Assembly: GCF_005796105.1 (NCBI RefSeq)
Contig: NZ_VAUO01000003.1
Span: forward strand, 1-64,000
DNA from: Pseudomonas mosselii
Lineage (GTDB): Bacteria; Pseudomonadota; Gammaproteobacteria; Pseudomonadales; Pseudomonadaceae
Direction of reading: 5' to 3'
DNA length: 64,000 nt
The stretch's first letter is position 1. Every line of letters starts with the position of its first letter. The position numbers and the translations under genes were made by a program. Below the pieces are notes generated by a model. That model was not told where the DNA came from. It saw only the letters and a program-made list of their open reading frames with translations, and searched no databases. Shown here piece by piece: positions 37,795 to 48,301 of this stretch.

Positions 37795-38766
37795 TCAGCT
37801 CAATATGGAGACGGTCCCCAGGTATTTCAAGGTGCGGGACAGATTGTCGCAGGCCAGGCTGTCGAGCCAGTGAACATCGGACCAGCCGCGCAACCAGGTG
37901 AATTGACGCTTGGCCAACTGGCGTGTGGCGATGATACCGCGCTCCTGCATTTCGCCCTCATCGAGCGTACCGTCCAGGTAATCCCAGACCTGCCTGTACC
38001 CCACTGCCCGTATAGACGGCAGCCCGACGTGCAAGTCACTTCTGGCACGCAGCGATCGGACCTCATCAACGAAGCCCTGTTCCAGCATCTGAGAAAATCG
38101 TAGCGCAATTCGTTCATGCAGAATGTGACGATCCGCGGGCGCGATCGCCAGGCTGGCGACAGTATAGGGCAAATGCCCGTTCGCGCCTGCGTCTGCACCG
38201 CGACTTTCCGCGAATTGACGTTGGCGATGCTCGGTCATGCTCTGGCCGCTGACACGATACACCTCGAGCGCGCGAATCAAGCGCTGCGGATCATTCGGAT
38301 GGATACGCGCCGCAGACTCCGGGTCGACCGCGGCCAGCTGGCGGTGCAGCTCGGCCAGCCCCAGGGCGCTGGCCTCGGCTTCGAGTGCGGCGCGCACGTG
38401 CGGATCGGCAGGCGGCATGTCAGCCAGGCCGTCCACCAACGCCTTGTAATACAGCATCGTCCCGCCCACCAGCAGCGGGATCTTGCCGCGCGCGGTGATC
38501 TCGGCCATGGCGTGCAAGGCATCGGTGCAGAATTGCTTGGCCGAATAGCACTCGGCCGGGTCGAGGATATCGACCAGGCGGTGCGGATGTGCGGCCAGAG
38601 TCTGCTTGGACGGTTTGGCGGTGCCGATGTCCATGCCGCGATAGACCAGCGCCGAGTCGACGCTGATCAATTCGCAGGGCAGGGCCTGGGTCAGCGCGAT
38701 GGCAAGGTCGGTCTTGCCCGCCGCTGTCGGCCCCATGAGGAATATCGCCGGGGGTTTGCCACGCAT
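37795..38766 (-). CDS. miaA: tRNA dimethylallyltransferase
   Basis: 323 residues. P-loop GPTAAGKT (12-19), then [16 protein letters not shown] (the DSxQ-type substrate motif has Ala where many members have Gln) and [13 protein letters not shown]. It adds the isopentenyl group to A37 of tRNAs that read codons starting with U. Its ATG lies one base after the mutL stop; hfq is downstream after about 90 bases. Confidence 0.95.
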   Translation of the reverse strand: MRGKPPAIFLMGPTAAGKTDLAIALTQALPCELISVDSALVYRGMDIGTAKPSKQTLAAHPHRLVDILDPAECYSAKQFCTDALHAMAEITARGKIPLLVGGTMLYYKALVDGLADMPPADPHVRAALEAEASALGLAELHRQLAAVDPESAARIHPNDPQRLIRALEVYRVSGQSMTEHRQRQFAESRGADAGANGHLPYTVASLAIAPADRHILHERIALRFSQMLEQGFVDEVRSLRARSDLHVGLPSIRAVGYRQVWDYLDGTLDEGEMQERGIIATRQLAKRQFTWLRGWSDVHWLDSLACDNLSRTLKYLGTVSILS

Positions 38767-38767
38767 G

Positions 38768-40669
38768 TCATCGCCCCCGCAGGAACAGCTTGTCGAGGTC
38801 ATCCAGACCCATCTGGGTCCAGGTCGGTCGACCGTGGTTGCACTGGCCGCTGCGCTCGGTGTTTTCCATATCGCGCAGCAGTGCGTTCATTTCAGGAATC
38901 GCCAGCCGGCGATTGGCGCGCACCGCGCCGTGGCACGCCATGGTGCCAAGCAACTCGTTCAGATGCGCCTGGATGCGATCACTGGTGCCGTACTCCATCA
39001 GGTCAGCGAGCACATCCTGTACCAGCCGATTGGCTTCTGCCTGCTTGAGCAATGCCGGAATCTGCCGGATCGCAAGGGTTTCCGGGCCCAGGCGCTGCAG
39101 CTCGAAGCCCAGGCGCTGGAACCACTGCGCGTGCTCCTCGGCGCAGTCGGCCTCGCGCTGGCTCAGCGCCAGGGACTCTGGCACCAGCAGCGGCTGACCA
39201 CTCAGGCCCTCGCTGGCCATGGCCACCTTGAGGCGCTCGTACATGATCCGCTCATGGGCCGCGTGCATGTCCACCAGCACCAGGCCCACGGCGTTCTCGG
39301 CGAGGATATAGATGCCCTTGAGCTGCGCCAGCGCATAGCCCAGCGGCGGAATGTCGCCCTGACTCTCAGGCAGCGCGACTGGCCCTGCCTGCGGATTATC
39401 CAGCGGTGCGTAGAACTCGCGGTAGACCGCCTGCGCCTCGGCGGTATTCACCGGCTGCGAAGGACGCGGGGTGTACTGGTATTGATAGCCAGCGCCCGCG
39501 CCGCTGGCACCGAATGCCTGGCGCGACTCGCCCTGCGGCTGTTCGAGCACCGACGCGGCTAGGCGCATCTCACCCTGCGGCCCGAATTCGCCGACTTGCA
39601 GGCCGCTTGGGCGCACGATTTCGGTCGCGGCGGCGGGGGCTGCCAACTGGTCCTCGGGACGCACATCGGCCAGGGCACGGTGCAGCGTGCCGTAAAGGAA
39701 GTCGTGGACCATCCGCCCTTCGCGAAAACGCACTTCATGCTTGGTCGGGTGCACGTTGACGTCCACCCCGGTCGGGTCGCATTCGAGAAACAGCACGAAG
39801 GTCGGATGCCGACCATTGAACAATACGTCGCGGTACGCCTGGCGGACCGCGTGGGCCACCAGCTTGTCGCGCACCGCGCGGCCATTGACGAAGAAATACT
39901 GCAAGTCTGCCTGGCTGCGCGAAAAAGTCGGCAGCCCCACCCAGCCCCACAGTCGCAGGCCATTGCGCTCGACATCGATCGGCAGCGCCTGCTCCAGAAA
40001 GCCTGGCCCGCAAATGGTGCCGACACGACGCGCCCGAGCCATTTCGTCGGCCGCTTCGTGCAGGCTGAAGATGGTCTTGCCGTTATGCCGCAGGTGGAAG
40101 CCTACGTCGAAACGCGCCAGGGCCAGGCGGCGGATGACTTCCTGCAAGTGGTCGAACTCGGTCTTCTCGGCCTTGAGAAACTTACGCCGGGCGGGCGTGT
40201 TGAAGAACAGGTCACGCACCTCCACCGAGGTGCCAACCGGGTGCGCAGCGGGTTGTACGCGCGGCAGCATGTCCCGGCCTTCGGTTTCCACCTGCCAGGC
40301 TTCGCTCGCATCAGCGGTGCGCGAGGTCAGCGTGAGGCGGGCCACCGAGCTGATCGAAGCCAGCGCCTCCCCACGAAAACCCAGGCTGAGCACACCCTCG
40401 AGGTCTTCCAGCTCACGAATCTTGCTGGTGGCGTGACGGGCCAAGGCCAGCGGCAAGTCATCCTGCGCGATGCCACTGCCGTTGTCGCGTACACGCAGCA
40501 GCTTCACACCGCCCTGCTCCACCTCGATTTCAATGCGCCGGGCGCCAGAGTCCAAGCTGTTTTCCAGCAACTCCTTGGCGACCGAAGCCGGGCGCTCGAC
40601 CACTTCGCCAGCAGCGATCTGGTTGGCCAGCCGCGGGCTGAGCAGTTGGATGCGCGAATCGCCACTCAT
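38768..40669 (-). CDS. mutL: DNA mismatch repair protein MutL
   Basis: 633 residues. GHKL ATPase domain with [25 protein letters not shown] and [11 protein letters not shown] (residues 30-110), a transducer domain to about 335, a variable linker rich in Gln/Pro/Ala (about 340-440), and a C-terminal dimer domain. The latter has [12 protein letters not shown] (467-478), a form of the DQHA(x)2E(x)4E endonuclease motif with Met for Gln. It overlaps amiB by four bases. It connects MutS to strand removal. Confidence 0.96.
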   Translation of the reverse strand: MSGDSRIQLLSPRLANQIAAGEVVERPASVAKELLENSLDSGARRIEIEVEQGGVKLLRVRDNGSGIAQDDLPLALARHATSKIRELEDLEGVLSLGFRGEALASISSVARLTLTSRTADASEAWQVETEGRDMLPRVQPAAHPVGTSVEVRDLFFNTPARRKFLKAEKTEFDHLQEVIRRLALARFDVGFHLRHNGKTIFSLHEAADEMARARRVGTICGPGFLEQALPIDVERNGLRLWGWVGLPTFSRSQADLQYFFVNGRAVRDKLVAHAVRQAYRDVLFNGRHPTFVLFLECDPTGVDVNVHPTKHEVRFREGRMVHDFLYGTLHRALADVRPEDQLAAPAAATEIVRPSGLQVGEFGPQGEMRLAASVLEQPQGESRQAFGASGAGAGYQYQYTPRPSQPVNTAEAQAVYREFYAPLDNPQAGPVALPESQGDIPPLGYALAQLKGIYILAENAVGLVLVDMHAAHERIMYERLKVAMASEGLSGQPLLVPESLALSQREADCAEEHAQWFQRLGFELQRLGPETLAIRQIPALLKQAEANRLVQDVLADLMEYGTSDRIQAHLNELLGTMACHGAVRANRRLAIPEMNALLRDMENTERSGQCNHGRPTWTQMGLDDLDKLFLRGR

Positions 40670-42096
40670 TGCTGGGACGCCAGGGTGGTGGCCGGGATGT
40701 CCAAGTGCTGGCCGACTTTCAATTCATCGGACTTCAGGTTGTTGGTACTGCGCAGGCTGGCCACGCTGACCTGATAACGCACCGCGATCATCGCCAGGGT
40801 TTCACCCGAACGCACCGTATGGTCGCGCGGCCCCTGGGCGATCTTGCCACTATCGCGCAGCCAGGCGACGTACGTGCCAGGTGGCGGATTCTGTTGGAAG
40901 AACTGCCGCACACCGGTGTGAATCGAGCGGGCCAAAGCCTGCTGGTGACTCCTGGTGGCCAACTTGGCGGCCTCATTGGCATTGGAGATGAACCCGGTTT
41001 CCACCAGGATCGACGGAATATCCGGCGACTTCAGCACCATGAACCCAGCCTGCTCGACGCGCTGCTTGTGCAGCGGGGTGACCCGGCCCATGTTGCCCAG
41101 CACCTTCTGCCCGACGTTGAGGCTGGAGCTGAGGGTGGCGGTCATCGACAGGTCCAGCAGCACCCCAGCGAGCATGCGGTCCTTGTCGTCGAGGCTGACG
41201 TTGCCAGCACCGCCAATCAGGTCGGAGCGGTTTTCCGTGTCGGCCAGCCAACGCGCGGTCTCGGAGGTAGCACCACGGTCGGACAGCGCGAACACCGAGG
41301 CGCCAAAAGCAGCTTTGGACGGTGCGGCGTCGGCGTGGATCGAGACGAACAGGTCGGCGCCCTTCTTGCGGGCGATCTCGGTGCGCTTGCGCAACGGGAT
41401 GAAGTAGTCGCCGGTGCGGGTCAGCTCGGCGCGGTAACCCTTCTCGGTATTGATCTGGCGCTGCAACTCCTTGGCGATTTCCAGCACGATGTCTTTCTCG
41501 TGCTGGCCGCGCGAACCCGAGGCGCCGGGGTCTTCACCACCGTGGCCGGCGTCGATGGCGACCACGATGTCACGCTTGCCAGCCGGGGCCGGCGGCAACT
41601 TGATCGCCGGTTGCGCTGGGGTGACCGGAACCGCCGGGGTGGTCGCGGGTGTGGCCGGTGGTGGCGCAGGCGTAGGGTTGCTGGCAGCGATGGCGTCGGC
41701 TTCCTGGTCATACAGATCGACCACCAGACGGTTGCCGTACTGGGCGTTGGGTGCCAGGGTGAAGCTCTTGGGCGTCACCGACTTCTTCAGGTCGACGACC
41801 ACCCGCAGGTCGGTAGGCGTACGCTGCGCCGAGCGTACACTGGTGATCGGTGTATTCGACGTGGCGACGTTCAACGGCCCGCCAAGCGTAGCGCCATTGA
41901 TGTCGATGACCAGCCGATCAGGGGCAGTCAGGGTGAAGACGCTGTGCTGCACGGGCCCGGACAGGTCGAACACCAGCCGAGTGTTGTCCGGCGCGCGCCA
42001 CAGGCGCACGCTCTTGACTTGAGTGACGGCCAGAGCGTCAACGGTCACCGCTGTCAGCAGCAGCCCAACGACAGCGACCAGTGCGCGTATGCGCAT
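40666..42096 (-). CDS. amiB: N-acetylmuramoyl-L-alanine amidase (AmiB type)
   Basis: 476 residues. Signal peptide about 1-24, AMIN domain (about 28-125) for septal peptidoglycan targeting, a Pro/Ala/Thr linker, an amidase_3 catalytic domain (zinc ligands in [18 protein letters not shown] and [10 protein letters not shown]) and a C-terminal LysM domain ([19 protein letters not shown]). It cuts the septal peptidoglycan for cell separation. Chosen ATG at 42096, preceded by GGGGAAAGG; a GTG 12 bases upstream is less likely. Confidence 0.94.
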   Translation of the reverse strand: MRIRALVAVVGLLLTAVTVDALAVTQVKSVRLWRAPDNTRLVFDLSGPVQHSVFTLTAPDRLVIDINGATLGGPLNVATSNTPITSVRSAQRTPTDLRVVVDLKKSVTPKSFTLAPNAQYGNRLVVDLYDQEADAIAASNPTPAPPPATPATTPAVPVTPAQPAIKLPPAPAGKRDIVVAIDAGHGGEDPGASGSRGQHEKDIVLEIAKELQRQINTEKGYRAELTRTGDYFIPLRKRTEIARKKGADLFVSIHADAAPSKAAFGASVFALSDRGATSETARWLADTENRSDLIGGAGNVSLDDKDRMLAGVLLDLSMTATLSSSLNVGQKVLGNMGRVTPLHKQRVEQAGFMVLKSPDIPSILVETGFISNANEAAKLATRSHQQALARSIHTGVRQFFQQNPPPGTYVAWLRDSGKIAQGPRDHTVRSGETLAMIAVRYQVSVASLRSTNNLKSDELKVGQHLDIPATTLASQQ

Positions 42097-42108
42097 ACCT
42101 TTCCCCAC

Positions 42109-42576
42109 TTACTGATTGATTGCTTTGGCCAGTGCGGCGCACCAGGACTCGCCGCGCGCGCCCTGCGGCGCAAGGTTCAGCGAGCGTCCGCCCGCTTGCG
42201 GGCTTATGGTAATGGTCAGGTCAGGCTTTGGCAAAACGCCCGCGCCTTTCTGGGGCCATTCGAACAGGCACAGGGCGTCATCCTCGAAATAATCGCGGAT
42301 ACCCATGAATTCGAGTTCTTCCGGGTCGACCAGGCGGTACAGGTCGAAGTGATAGGCGCGGATGTCGCCAATTTCGTAGGGTTCGACCAGGGTGAAGGTC
42401 GGGCTCTTGACTGCGCCTTCGTGCCCCAGGCCACGGATCAGCCCACGCGACAGGGTGGTCTTGCCAGCGCCCAGGTCGCCCTCCAGAAAAATCACGCCAC
42501 GCCCGCCGGTCACTTCGGCCAGCGTTGCGCCAAAGGCGACAGTGGCCGGCTCATCGGCCAGAAACAGGGTCAACAC
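42109..42576 (-). CDS. tsaE: tRNA t6A biosynthesis ATPase TsaE
   Basis: 155-residue P-loop protein with GDLGAGKTTLSRGL (Walker A) and the EFMGIRDYFEDDALCLFEWP region, typical of TsaE. It works with TsaB, TsaC and TsaD to make t6A37 in tRNA. It overlaps nnrD by seven bases and is followed by amiB after 12 bases. Confidence 0.94.
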   Translation of the reverse strand: MLTLFLADEPATVAFGATLAEVTGGRGVIFLEGDLGAGKTTLSRGLIRGLGHEGAVKSPTFTLVEPYEIGDIRAYHFDLYRLVDPEELEFMGIRDYFEDDALCLFEWPQKGAGVLPKPDLTITISPQAGGRSLNLAPQGARGESWCAALAKAINQ

Positions 42577-43424
42577 GCAGAATGCTCCTCCAGTAATTCT
42601 CTTATGACCGGCACCAGATCGCTAGCGGCCAGCCCTCTCCCGCCGCGTCCCAGACGCTCGCCGGCACACGCATGCAGCCACACCGCCAGACACGCCGCAG
42701 ACCATGCGACCAACCCTTGGGCCAAGAGTGCCGCAACCACACCGCTGAGCACATCGCCAAAGCCAGCACCGGCCATAGCCGGATGGCCGCGCTCGCACAG
42801 TGCCAGGCGCCCGGCCGGGTCGGCCACCCAGGTGCCTGCGCCCTTGAGCACGCAAACGCTGGCATACCGACGCGCCAGCTTGCGCGCAGCACCCGGGCGA
42901 TCAGCCTGCACGGCCTCGGTCGAGATCCCCAGCAAGCGCGCAGCCTCGCCAGGGTGCGGCGTGAGCACACTGCCGCTGGGCAGCGCCAAGGGCGTGCGCG
43001 CCAGCAAGTTGAGGGCATCGGCATCCCACACCTGCGGCACGTGCGCGTTGGCCACTGCCGACAGCAAGCTACGCCCCCAGGCCGCCTGACCAAGACCCGG
43101 CCCTACCACCAGCACCGTGGCGCGCTCCAGCAGGCCCATCAACTGGTTGGCAGAATCGACGCCCAGCCACATGCACTCAGGCAGTCGGGCCAGGCCTGCA
43201 CCGACATGCTCAGGCCGCGTAGCAACGCTGACCAATCCCGCGCCACAGCGCAGCGCCGCCTGGCCACTGAGCATCGCCGCGCCGCCCGCGCCGAGGTCGC
43301 CGCCGACCACCAGCACATGGCCGAAGTCGCCCTTGTGGGCGTCGAACGCGCGCGCAGGCAGGTCCGCCAGAGTCGTACGATCGATGATATGCGGCGCGCC
43401 GCTGGGGTGTTTGGTCTGAGGCAT
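42570..43424 (-). CDS. nnrD: ADP-dependent NAD(P)H-hydrate dehydratase
   Basis: 284 residues, only the C-terminal (dehydratase) half of the YjeF/Nnr enzyme of E. coli; the N-terminal epimerase domain is absent. Ribokinase-like blocks: KGDFGHVLVVGGDLGAGGAA, VGPGLG, LTPHPGEAARLLG, and AGAGFGDVLSGVVAALLAQG, where GFGD replaces the more common GTGD/GMGD. It repairs hydrated NAD(P)H. ATG at 43424. First gene of the minus-strand nnrD-tsaE-amiB run, divergent from queG. Confidence 0.9.
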   Translation of the reverse strand: MPQTKHPSGAPHIIDRTTLADLPARAFDAHKGDFGHVLVVGGDLGAGGAAMLSGQAALRCGAGLVSVATRPEHVGAGLARLPECMWLGVDSANQLMGLLERATVLVVGPGLGQAAWGRSLLSAVANAHVPQVWDADALNLLARTPLALPSGSVLTPHPGEAARLLGISTEAVQADRPGAARKLARRYASVCVLKGAGTWVADPAGRLALCERGHPAMAGAGFGDVLSGVVAALLAQGLVAWSAACLAVWLHACAGERLGRGGRGLAASDLVPVIRELLEEHSAC

Positions 43425-43489
43425 GGGGTCAAAGGCTCCGATGTCTGGCAGAATTATACGCACCTCCACCCGTATTACTGCCCCCTTCC

Positions 43490-44557
43490 ATGTCCGCCAC
43501 GCTTCCAGACATCGCTGAATTGGCCCAATCGATCAAGGATTGGGGCCAGGAACTCGGTTTTGCCCACGTAGGCATCGCCGGGGTCGACCTTGGCGAACAT
43601 GAACAACACCTGCAACGCTGGCTCGACGCCGGCTATCAGGGCGAGATGGAATACATGGGCGAGCATGGCAGCAAACGCTCACACCCCGACCAACTGATCC
43701 CCGGCACTGTGCGCGTAATCTCGCTGCGCATGGACTACCTGCCGGGCGACACGCAAATGGCCAAACGCCTGGCCGAGCCGGAAAAAGCCTACATTGCCCG
43801 CTACGCCCTGGGCCGCGACTATCACAAGCTGGTGCGCAAGCGCGTGCAGCATTTTGCCGACCGCATCCAGCAAGCCATTGGTCCGTTCGGCTACCGTGCG
43901 TTCGTCGACAGCGCCCCAGTGCTGGAAAAAGCCCTGGCACAGGAGGCCGGCCTGGGCTGGATCGGCAAGAACACCTTGCTGCTCAACCGCAAGGCCGGTA
44001 GCTACTTCTTCCTCGCCGAGCTGTTCGTCGACTTGCCGCTGCCGATCGACGGCGTGCAGGGCAGCGATCACTGCGGTCGTTGCCAGGCCTGCCTGGACAT
44101 CTGTCCGACCCAAGCGTTCGTCGGTCCCTACCAGCTCGACGCCCGACGCTGTATTTCGTACCTCACCATCGAGCTGCGTCACGCCATTCCGGTAGAACTG
44201 CGCCCGCTGATCGGCAACCGGGTGTTCGGCTGCGACGACTGCCAACTGGTGTGCCCGTGGAACCGCTTCGCCAAGACCACCACCGAAGACGACTTCATGC
44301 CGCGCCGCGGCCTGGACAACATCGAGTTGGCCGAGCTGTTCGGCTGGGATGAAAAGCGCTTCCTCGCCCGCACCGAAGGCTCGCCGCTGCGCCGTGCCGG
44401 CTACGAGCGATTTTCGCGCAACCTGGCGGTGGGGCTGGGCAACGCGCCGACCACCATCCCCGTGCTGGAGGCATTGAAGGCGCGGCGCGAGGACCCATCA
44501 GCCCTGGTGCGTGAGCATGTGGAATGGGCACTGGCGCAGCACGAATCCAGAGCTTGA
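43490..44557 (+). CDS. queG: Epoxyqueuosine reductase
   Basis: 355 residues. It reduces epoxyqueuosine to queuosine in tRNA, using cobalamin and two [4Fe-4S] clusters. Cluster motifs: CGRCQACLDICPTQA and CDDCQLVCPWN. The active-site and cobalamin regions are represented by YHKLVRKRVQHFA and the LGWIGKNTLLL block. HEAT-like repeats are at the C-terminus. The gene is divergent from nnrD with a 65-base promoter gap. Confidence 0.95.
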   Translation: MSATLPDIAELAQSIKDWGQELGFAHVGIAGVDLGEHEQHLQRWLDAGYQGEMEYMGEHGSKRSHPDQLIPGTVRVISLRMDYLPGDTQMAKRLAEPEKAYIARYALGRDYHKLVRKRVQHFADRIQQAIGPFGYRAFVDSAPVLEKALAQEAGLGWIGKNTLLLNRKAGSYFFLAELFVDLPLPIDGVQGSDHCGRCQACLDICPTQAFVGPYQLDARRCISYLTIELRHAIPVELRPLIGNRVFGCDDCQLVCPWNRFAKTTTEDDFMPRRGLDNIELAELFGWDEKRFLARTEGSPLRRAGYERFSRNLAVGLGNAPTTIPVLEALKARREDPSALVREHVEWALAQHESRA

Positions 44558-44689
44558 GCGGCCATCATTCGTAGATTCGGCATGCTCTCTGGAGCGGCAT
44601 TGCCGGGGCGCCGGACCTGCCGGGAAGCGCTGCGAAGCGGCCCCAGGCTTGTGCATTGCTCAAGATCGCCGTGGCCGATTTGCGGCGAT

Positions 44690-44715
44690 TTCGCGGCACA
44701 AGGCCGCTCCTACAG
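44690..44715. repeat. Single REP element (GGAGCGGCCTTGTGCCGCGAA family)
   Basis: ttcgcggcacaaggccgctc and tacag, a lone unit in the 200 bases between the convergent queG and TRIC-like genes. The remaining bases show only related degenerate words. Confidence 0.8.
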
Positions 44716-44756
44716 GGGTCGCGGCGGTTTTTAGCGATTGAGTAGGACAGCGGCTC

Positions 44757-45368
44757 CTACTGCTGGTCGTTGTAGTGGAACTTGGGCATTTCCCAATGGA
44801 AGCGGATCGCCAGCAGACGCACCAGGAACCCGCCGAACAAGGTCAGCAACATCGCCTGCTCGGCCGGCAGCTTGAAGTACACACAGCCCAGGTAGAACCA
44901 CGCCGCCGCGAACGACACGCTGGCGTACAGCTCACGGCGGAACACCAGCGGGATGTCGTTGCAGAAAATATCCCGCAAGATTCCGCCGAACACCCCGGTA
45001 ATCACCCCGCTGATCGATGCCACCAGCATGCCTTGCCCCATCTCCAATGCGGTCATGCAGCCGATCAGGGTGAACGCGACCAGCCCCAGGGCATCGAGCA
45101 CCAGAAACAGCGAGCGCAGGTGGCGCATCAACGGCGCGATAAAGATGGTCAGTAATGCCGCGAAACTGGTCAGCACCAGGTATTCCGGGTGCTTGACCCA
45201 GGTCAGCGGGTAATGCCCCAGCAGCACGTCGCGCACCGAGCCACCACCCAACGCGGTCACGCAGGCGATCAGCACCACGCCGAACCAGTCCATGCCGCGC
45301 CGTCCGGCAGACAGCGCGCCGGTCATGGCTTCGGCGGTAATCGCGATGAGGTAGAGCATCAACAACAT
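44757..45368 (-). CDS. TRIC-like cation channel family protein (UPF0126, YicG-like)
   Basis: 203 residues with six to seven membrane spans in two repeated halves. Each half has the glycine/arginine motif of the family: GGGSVRDVLLGHYP and FGGILRDIFCN. Prokaryotic members fold like TRIC channels and may carry potassium or small molecules. The ATG at 45368 gives a short polar start; a second ATG nine bases later is also possible. It is in the same direction as orn but with a repeat-filled gap. Confidence 0.85.
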   Translation of the reverse strand: MLLMLYLIAITAEAMTGALSAGRRGMDWFGVVLIACVTALGGGSVRDVLLGHYPLTWVKHPEYLVLTSFAALLTIFIAPLMRHLRSLFLVLDALGLVAFTLIGCMTALEMGQGMLVASISGVITGVFGGILRDIFCNDIPLVFRRELYASVSFAAAWFYLGCVYFKLPAEQAMLLTLFGGFLVRLLAIRFHWEMPKFHYNDQQ

Positions 45369-45390
45369 GGTGCAGGTCCAGAAAAGAAGT

Positions 45391-45504
45391 AGAAAGCCGC
45401 AAGCTTCAAGCGGCAAGCCAAGCGCGCCACCTGGGCCGTCTGATCCAGATTCGAGAGCGCTATCGCTTGGCTTATGGCTTATGGCTTGTGGCTTGTGCTT
45501 GCCG
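45391..45504. repeat. AAGC-rich intergenic repeat (copy 3 of 3)
   Basis: gccgcaagcttcaagcggca and agccaagcg at the left, cgcttggcttatggcttatg and gcttgtgcttgccgct at the right, forming inverted arms around about 40 bases. It fills the gap between the TRIC-like gene and the orn stop. Same word set as near 3.8 and 21.96 kb. Confidence 0.65.
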
Positions 45505-45505
45505 C

Positions 45506-46048
45506 TCAGACCTTGATGAAATGCTCGCGGTAGTGGCGCAGCTCGGCGATCGACTCGCGAATATCGTCCAGCGCCAGGTGGGTGCTGCCCTTCTTGAAGC
45601 TGTCACGCACCTGCGGCGCCCAGCGCGCGGCCAGTTCCTTGAGGGTGGAGACATCCAGGTTGCGGTAGTGGAAGTAGTTTTCCAGGTCGCGCATGTGGCG
45701 GTAAAGGAAGCGGCGGTCCTGGCAGATGCTGTTGCCGCAGATCGGCGACTTGCCCTTGGGCACCCACTGCTCCAGGAACGCGATGGTCTGCGCCTCGGCC
45801 TCGGCCATGCCGATCTTGCTCTCACGCACGCGCTGGGTCAGGCCCGAGGCGCCATGGGTACGGGTGTTCCACTCGTCCATGCGCGCCAGCACTTCATCAC
45901 TGTGATGAATGGCGATCACCGGCCCCTCGGCCAAGGTGTTCAGCTCGCTGTCGGTAACGATAGTGGCCATCTCGATGATGACGTCGTGATCCGGATCCAG
46001 GCCGGTCATTTCCAGATCGATCCAGATCAGGTTCTGTGGGTTGTGCAT
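45506..46048 (-). CDS. orn: Oligoribonuclease
   Basis: 180 residues, a DEDDh 3'-5' exonuclease that degrades di- to pentanucleotides, including pGpG from c-di-GMP breakdown. [10 protein letters not shown] holds the first Asp and Glu; the remaining motif residues are in [14 protein letters not shown] and [11 protein letters not shown]. The ATG at 46048 is preceded by GAGGAG. Divergent from rsgA, a classical gammaproteobacterial pair. Confidence 0.96.
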   Translation of the reverse strand: MHNPQNLIWIDLEMTGLDPDHDVIIEMATIVTDSELNTLAEGPVIAIHHSDEVLARMDEWNTRTHGASGLTQRVRESKIGMAEAEAQTIAFLEQWVPKGKSPICGNSICQDRRFLYRHMRDLENYFHYRNLDVSTLKELAARWAPQVRDSFKKGSTHLALDDIRESIAELRHYREHFIKV

Positions 46049-46154
46049 GAAAGGGCTCCTCGAATAGGCCGTCATATTAGCCTAGCGCGGCGGGCAATGG
46101 GCGTGGCGTGCTAAACTGCACGCCGTTTTCATTCCCCGCCTGCACGGAACCTTC

Positions 46155-47186
46155 ATGGCCAAACGCCAGCTCAACCGCCGCCAGAACTGGCGCATCGAAA
46201 AGATCCAGGGTGAACGCGCCGCCCGCGCCGCCAAACGCGAGCAGCACGTGCTGCAAGAACTGGAAGGCGGTGACCTTGGACCCGAGCAACTGGGCCTGGT
46301 AATCGCCCACTTCGGCGTGCAGGTTGAAGTCGAGGCCCAGGATGGCGAGACGGCCGGCCAGGTCTTCCGCTGCCACCTGCGGGCCAACCTGCCGGCGCTG
46401 GTCACCGGCGACCGCGTGGTTTGGCGGGCCGGCAACCAGGGTATCGGGGTCATCGTCGCGCAGATGCCTCGCAGTACCGAGCTGTGCCGACCGAATAATC
46501 ACGGTCAGCTCAAGCCCGTGGCAGCTAACGTCGACCTGATCGTGATCGTCTTCGCCCCAGCGCCCGAGCCTCACCCCAACCTGATCGACCGTTACCTGGT
46601 CGCCGCCGAGCACGCTGGCATCCGCCCGTTGTTGTTGCTCAACAAAGCCGACCTGATCAACGACGAGAATGGCCCGCCCCTGCATGCCATGCTTGAGGTC
46701 TATCGCGGCCTGGGCTATCCGCTACTGGAGGTGTCCGCACACCAGGGCGACGGCATGCAGCGCCTGCAACAAACCCTTGATGGCCACATCAGCGTGTTCG
46801 TCGGCCAGTCCGGCGTGGGCAAGTCGTCGCTGGTCAACAGCTTGTTGCCAGATGCCGGCACACGGGTGGGCGATCTATCGGAGTGGTCCGGCCAAGGCAC
46901 CCACACCACAACCACCGCGCGGCTGTATCACTTCCCTAATGGCGGCGACCTGATCGACTCCCCAGGCATCCGCGAATTCGGCCTGGGCCATGTGAGCCGG
47001 GACGATGTGGAGGATGGCTTCATCGAGTTTCGCGAGCTGATCGGCAACTGCCGCTTCCGCGACTGCAAGCACGACCGCGAGCCAGGCTGCGCGCTGCTCA
47101 AGGCGCTGGAAGAAGGTCGGGTATCGGAGCAGCGCATGGGCAGCTACCGTTCGATCATCGCCAGCCTGCCTGAAGACAGCTACTGA
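46155..47186 (+). CDS. rsgA: Small ribosomal subunit biogenesis GTPase RsgA
   Basis: 343 residues. Order: basic N-terminus ([11 protein letters not shown]), OB fold, then a circularly permuted GTPase with G4 NKAD (163-166) before G1 GQSGVGKSS (217-225) and G3 DSPG (268-271), and a zinc knuckle with Cys299, Cys304, His306 and Cys312. It helps mature the 30S subunit. Confidence 0.96.
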   Translation: MAKRQLNRRQNWRIEKIQGERAARAAKREQHVLQELEGGDLGPEQLGLVIAHFGVQVEVEAQDGETAGQVFRCHLRANLPALVTGDRVVWRAGNQGIGVIVAQMPRSTELCRPNNHGQLKPVAANVDLIVIVFAPAPEPHPNLIDRYLVAAEHAGIRPLLLLNKADLINDENGPPLHAMLEVYRGLGYPLLEVSAHQGDGMQRLQQTLDGHISVFVGQSGVGKSSLVNSLLPDAGTRVGDLSEWSGQGTHTTTTARLYHFPNGGDLIDSPGIREFGLGHVSRDDVEDGFIEFRELIGNCRFRDCKHDREPGCALLKALEEGRVSEQRMGSYRSIIASLPEDSY

Positions 47187-47231
47187 GTCTGGCGCCGGCC
47201 TTAAGCACCGCACTACAACGCAAAAACAACG

Positions 47232-47271
47232 CAAAACGCCCATGAATGCCTGCGCAATCATGGGCGTTTTG
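47232..47271. terminator. Bidirectional terminator between rsgA and motB
   Basis: Perfect 14-base arms (caaaacgcccatga / tcatgggcgttttg) with a 12-base loop; T-rich on both strands. It serves convergent rsgA and motB. Confidence 0.9.
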
Positions 47272-47287
47272 TTTGCCTGCAACCGAG

Positions 47288-48298
47288 TTACTGGTTCTTC
47301 TGCTCGTCCATCTTCAACACACCATCCTCGAAGATGTTCAGCTTCTGACGCAGCTCACGGGGCTGCATTGGATCCTGCGGCGCCGGAGCGGCGGCACCCG
47401 GCGCGGCGCCGGCAGGCGGCTTGGCCTCAGGCTGTGCGGCCGGCGTGCCCTGCTCGCCTTCGATATCGCGCTGGGCTTTCTTGGTGAGCACGATGATGTC
47501 GATACGGCGGTTGACCGGGTTGAACGGATTCTTGCGGTCGAACAGCGACGAAGAGGCGTAACCCACCACCCGTGCCACCTGGTCATCCGGATAACCACCG
47601 GCCACCAGCGCCCGCCGCGCCGCGTTGGCACGGTTGGCCGACAGTTCCCAGTTGCCGAAGTCGCCGGTGCCCGAGTACGGCTTGGCATCGGTGTGGCCAC
47701 TGACGCTGATCTTGTTCGGCACCGCCTTGATGGTGTCGGCCATGGCCAGCAGGATGTCTTCGAAGTACGGTTGCAGACGCGCGCTACCCAGGTCGAACAT
47801 CGGCCGGTTCTCGGCGTCCATGATCTGGATACGCAGGCCGTCCTGGGTGATTTCGAACAGGATCTGGTCCTTGAACTTCTGCAGTTGCGGGTTTTCCTCG
47901 ACCTTGTTCTGCAACTCCTGCAGAAGCAGTTCCAGACGCTCACGCTCGACCTGCTCGGCCATGGTCTCGACCTTGTCCTTGTCCAGCTGAAGGCTGGTGT
48001 CAGGCGTAGGCTCGGACTTCACTTCCGGGTTGATGGTCTTTTCCGGCGCCAGCTGAGGCGAACCGCCCAGGTCGATGATGTAGGGCGTGCCGCTTTCGGA
48101 GAAGCCGATGGGGTCCTTGAAGTAGCCGGCGATGGCGATCTTCTGCTCGGGCGTGGCGGTGGACAGCAGCCACAGCACGAGGAAGAACGCCATCATCGCC
48201 GTGGCGAAGTCGGCGAAGGCGATTTTCCAGGCACCGCCATGGTGCCCGCCACCGAAGCGCTTGACGCGCTTGATGATTATCGGCTGATTGTTTTCCAT
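47288..48298 (-). CDS. motB: Flagellar stator protein MotB
   Basis: 336 residues. Cytosolic N-terminus, one membrane span with the proton-binding Asp30 in FADFATAMMAFFLVLWLL, a plug and linker, and an OmpA-like peptidoglycan-binding domain (VSGHTDAKPYSGTGDFGNWELS). The C-terminal tail is Pro/Ala-rich. Stop of motA and start of motB are four bases apart. It anchors the stator to peptidoglycan. Confidence 0.95.
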   Translation of the reverse strand: MENNQPIIIKRVKRFGGGHHGGAWKIAFADFATAMMAFFLVLWLLSTATPEQKIAIAGYFKDPIGFSESGTPYIIDLGGSPQLAPEKTINPEVKSEPTPDTSLQLDKDKVETMAEQVERERLELLLQELQNKVEENPQLQKFKDQILFEITQDGLRIQIMDAENRPMFDLGSARLQPYFEDILLAMADTIKAVPNKISVSGHTDAKPYSGTGDFGNWELSANRANAARRALVAGGYPDDQVARVVGYASSSLFDRKNPFNPVNRRIDIIVLTKKAQRDIEGEQGTPAAQPEAKPPAGAAPGAAAPAPQDPMQPRELRQKLNIFEDGVLKMDEQKNQ

Positions 48299-48301
48299 GA
48301 C

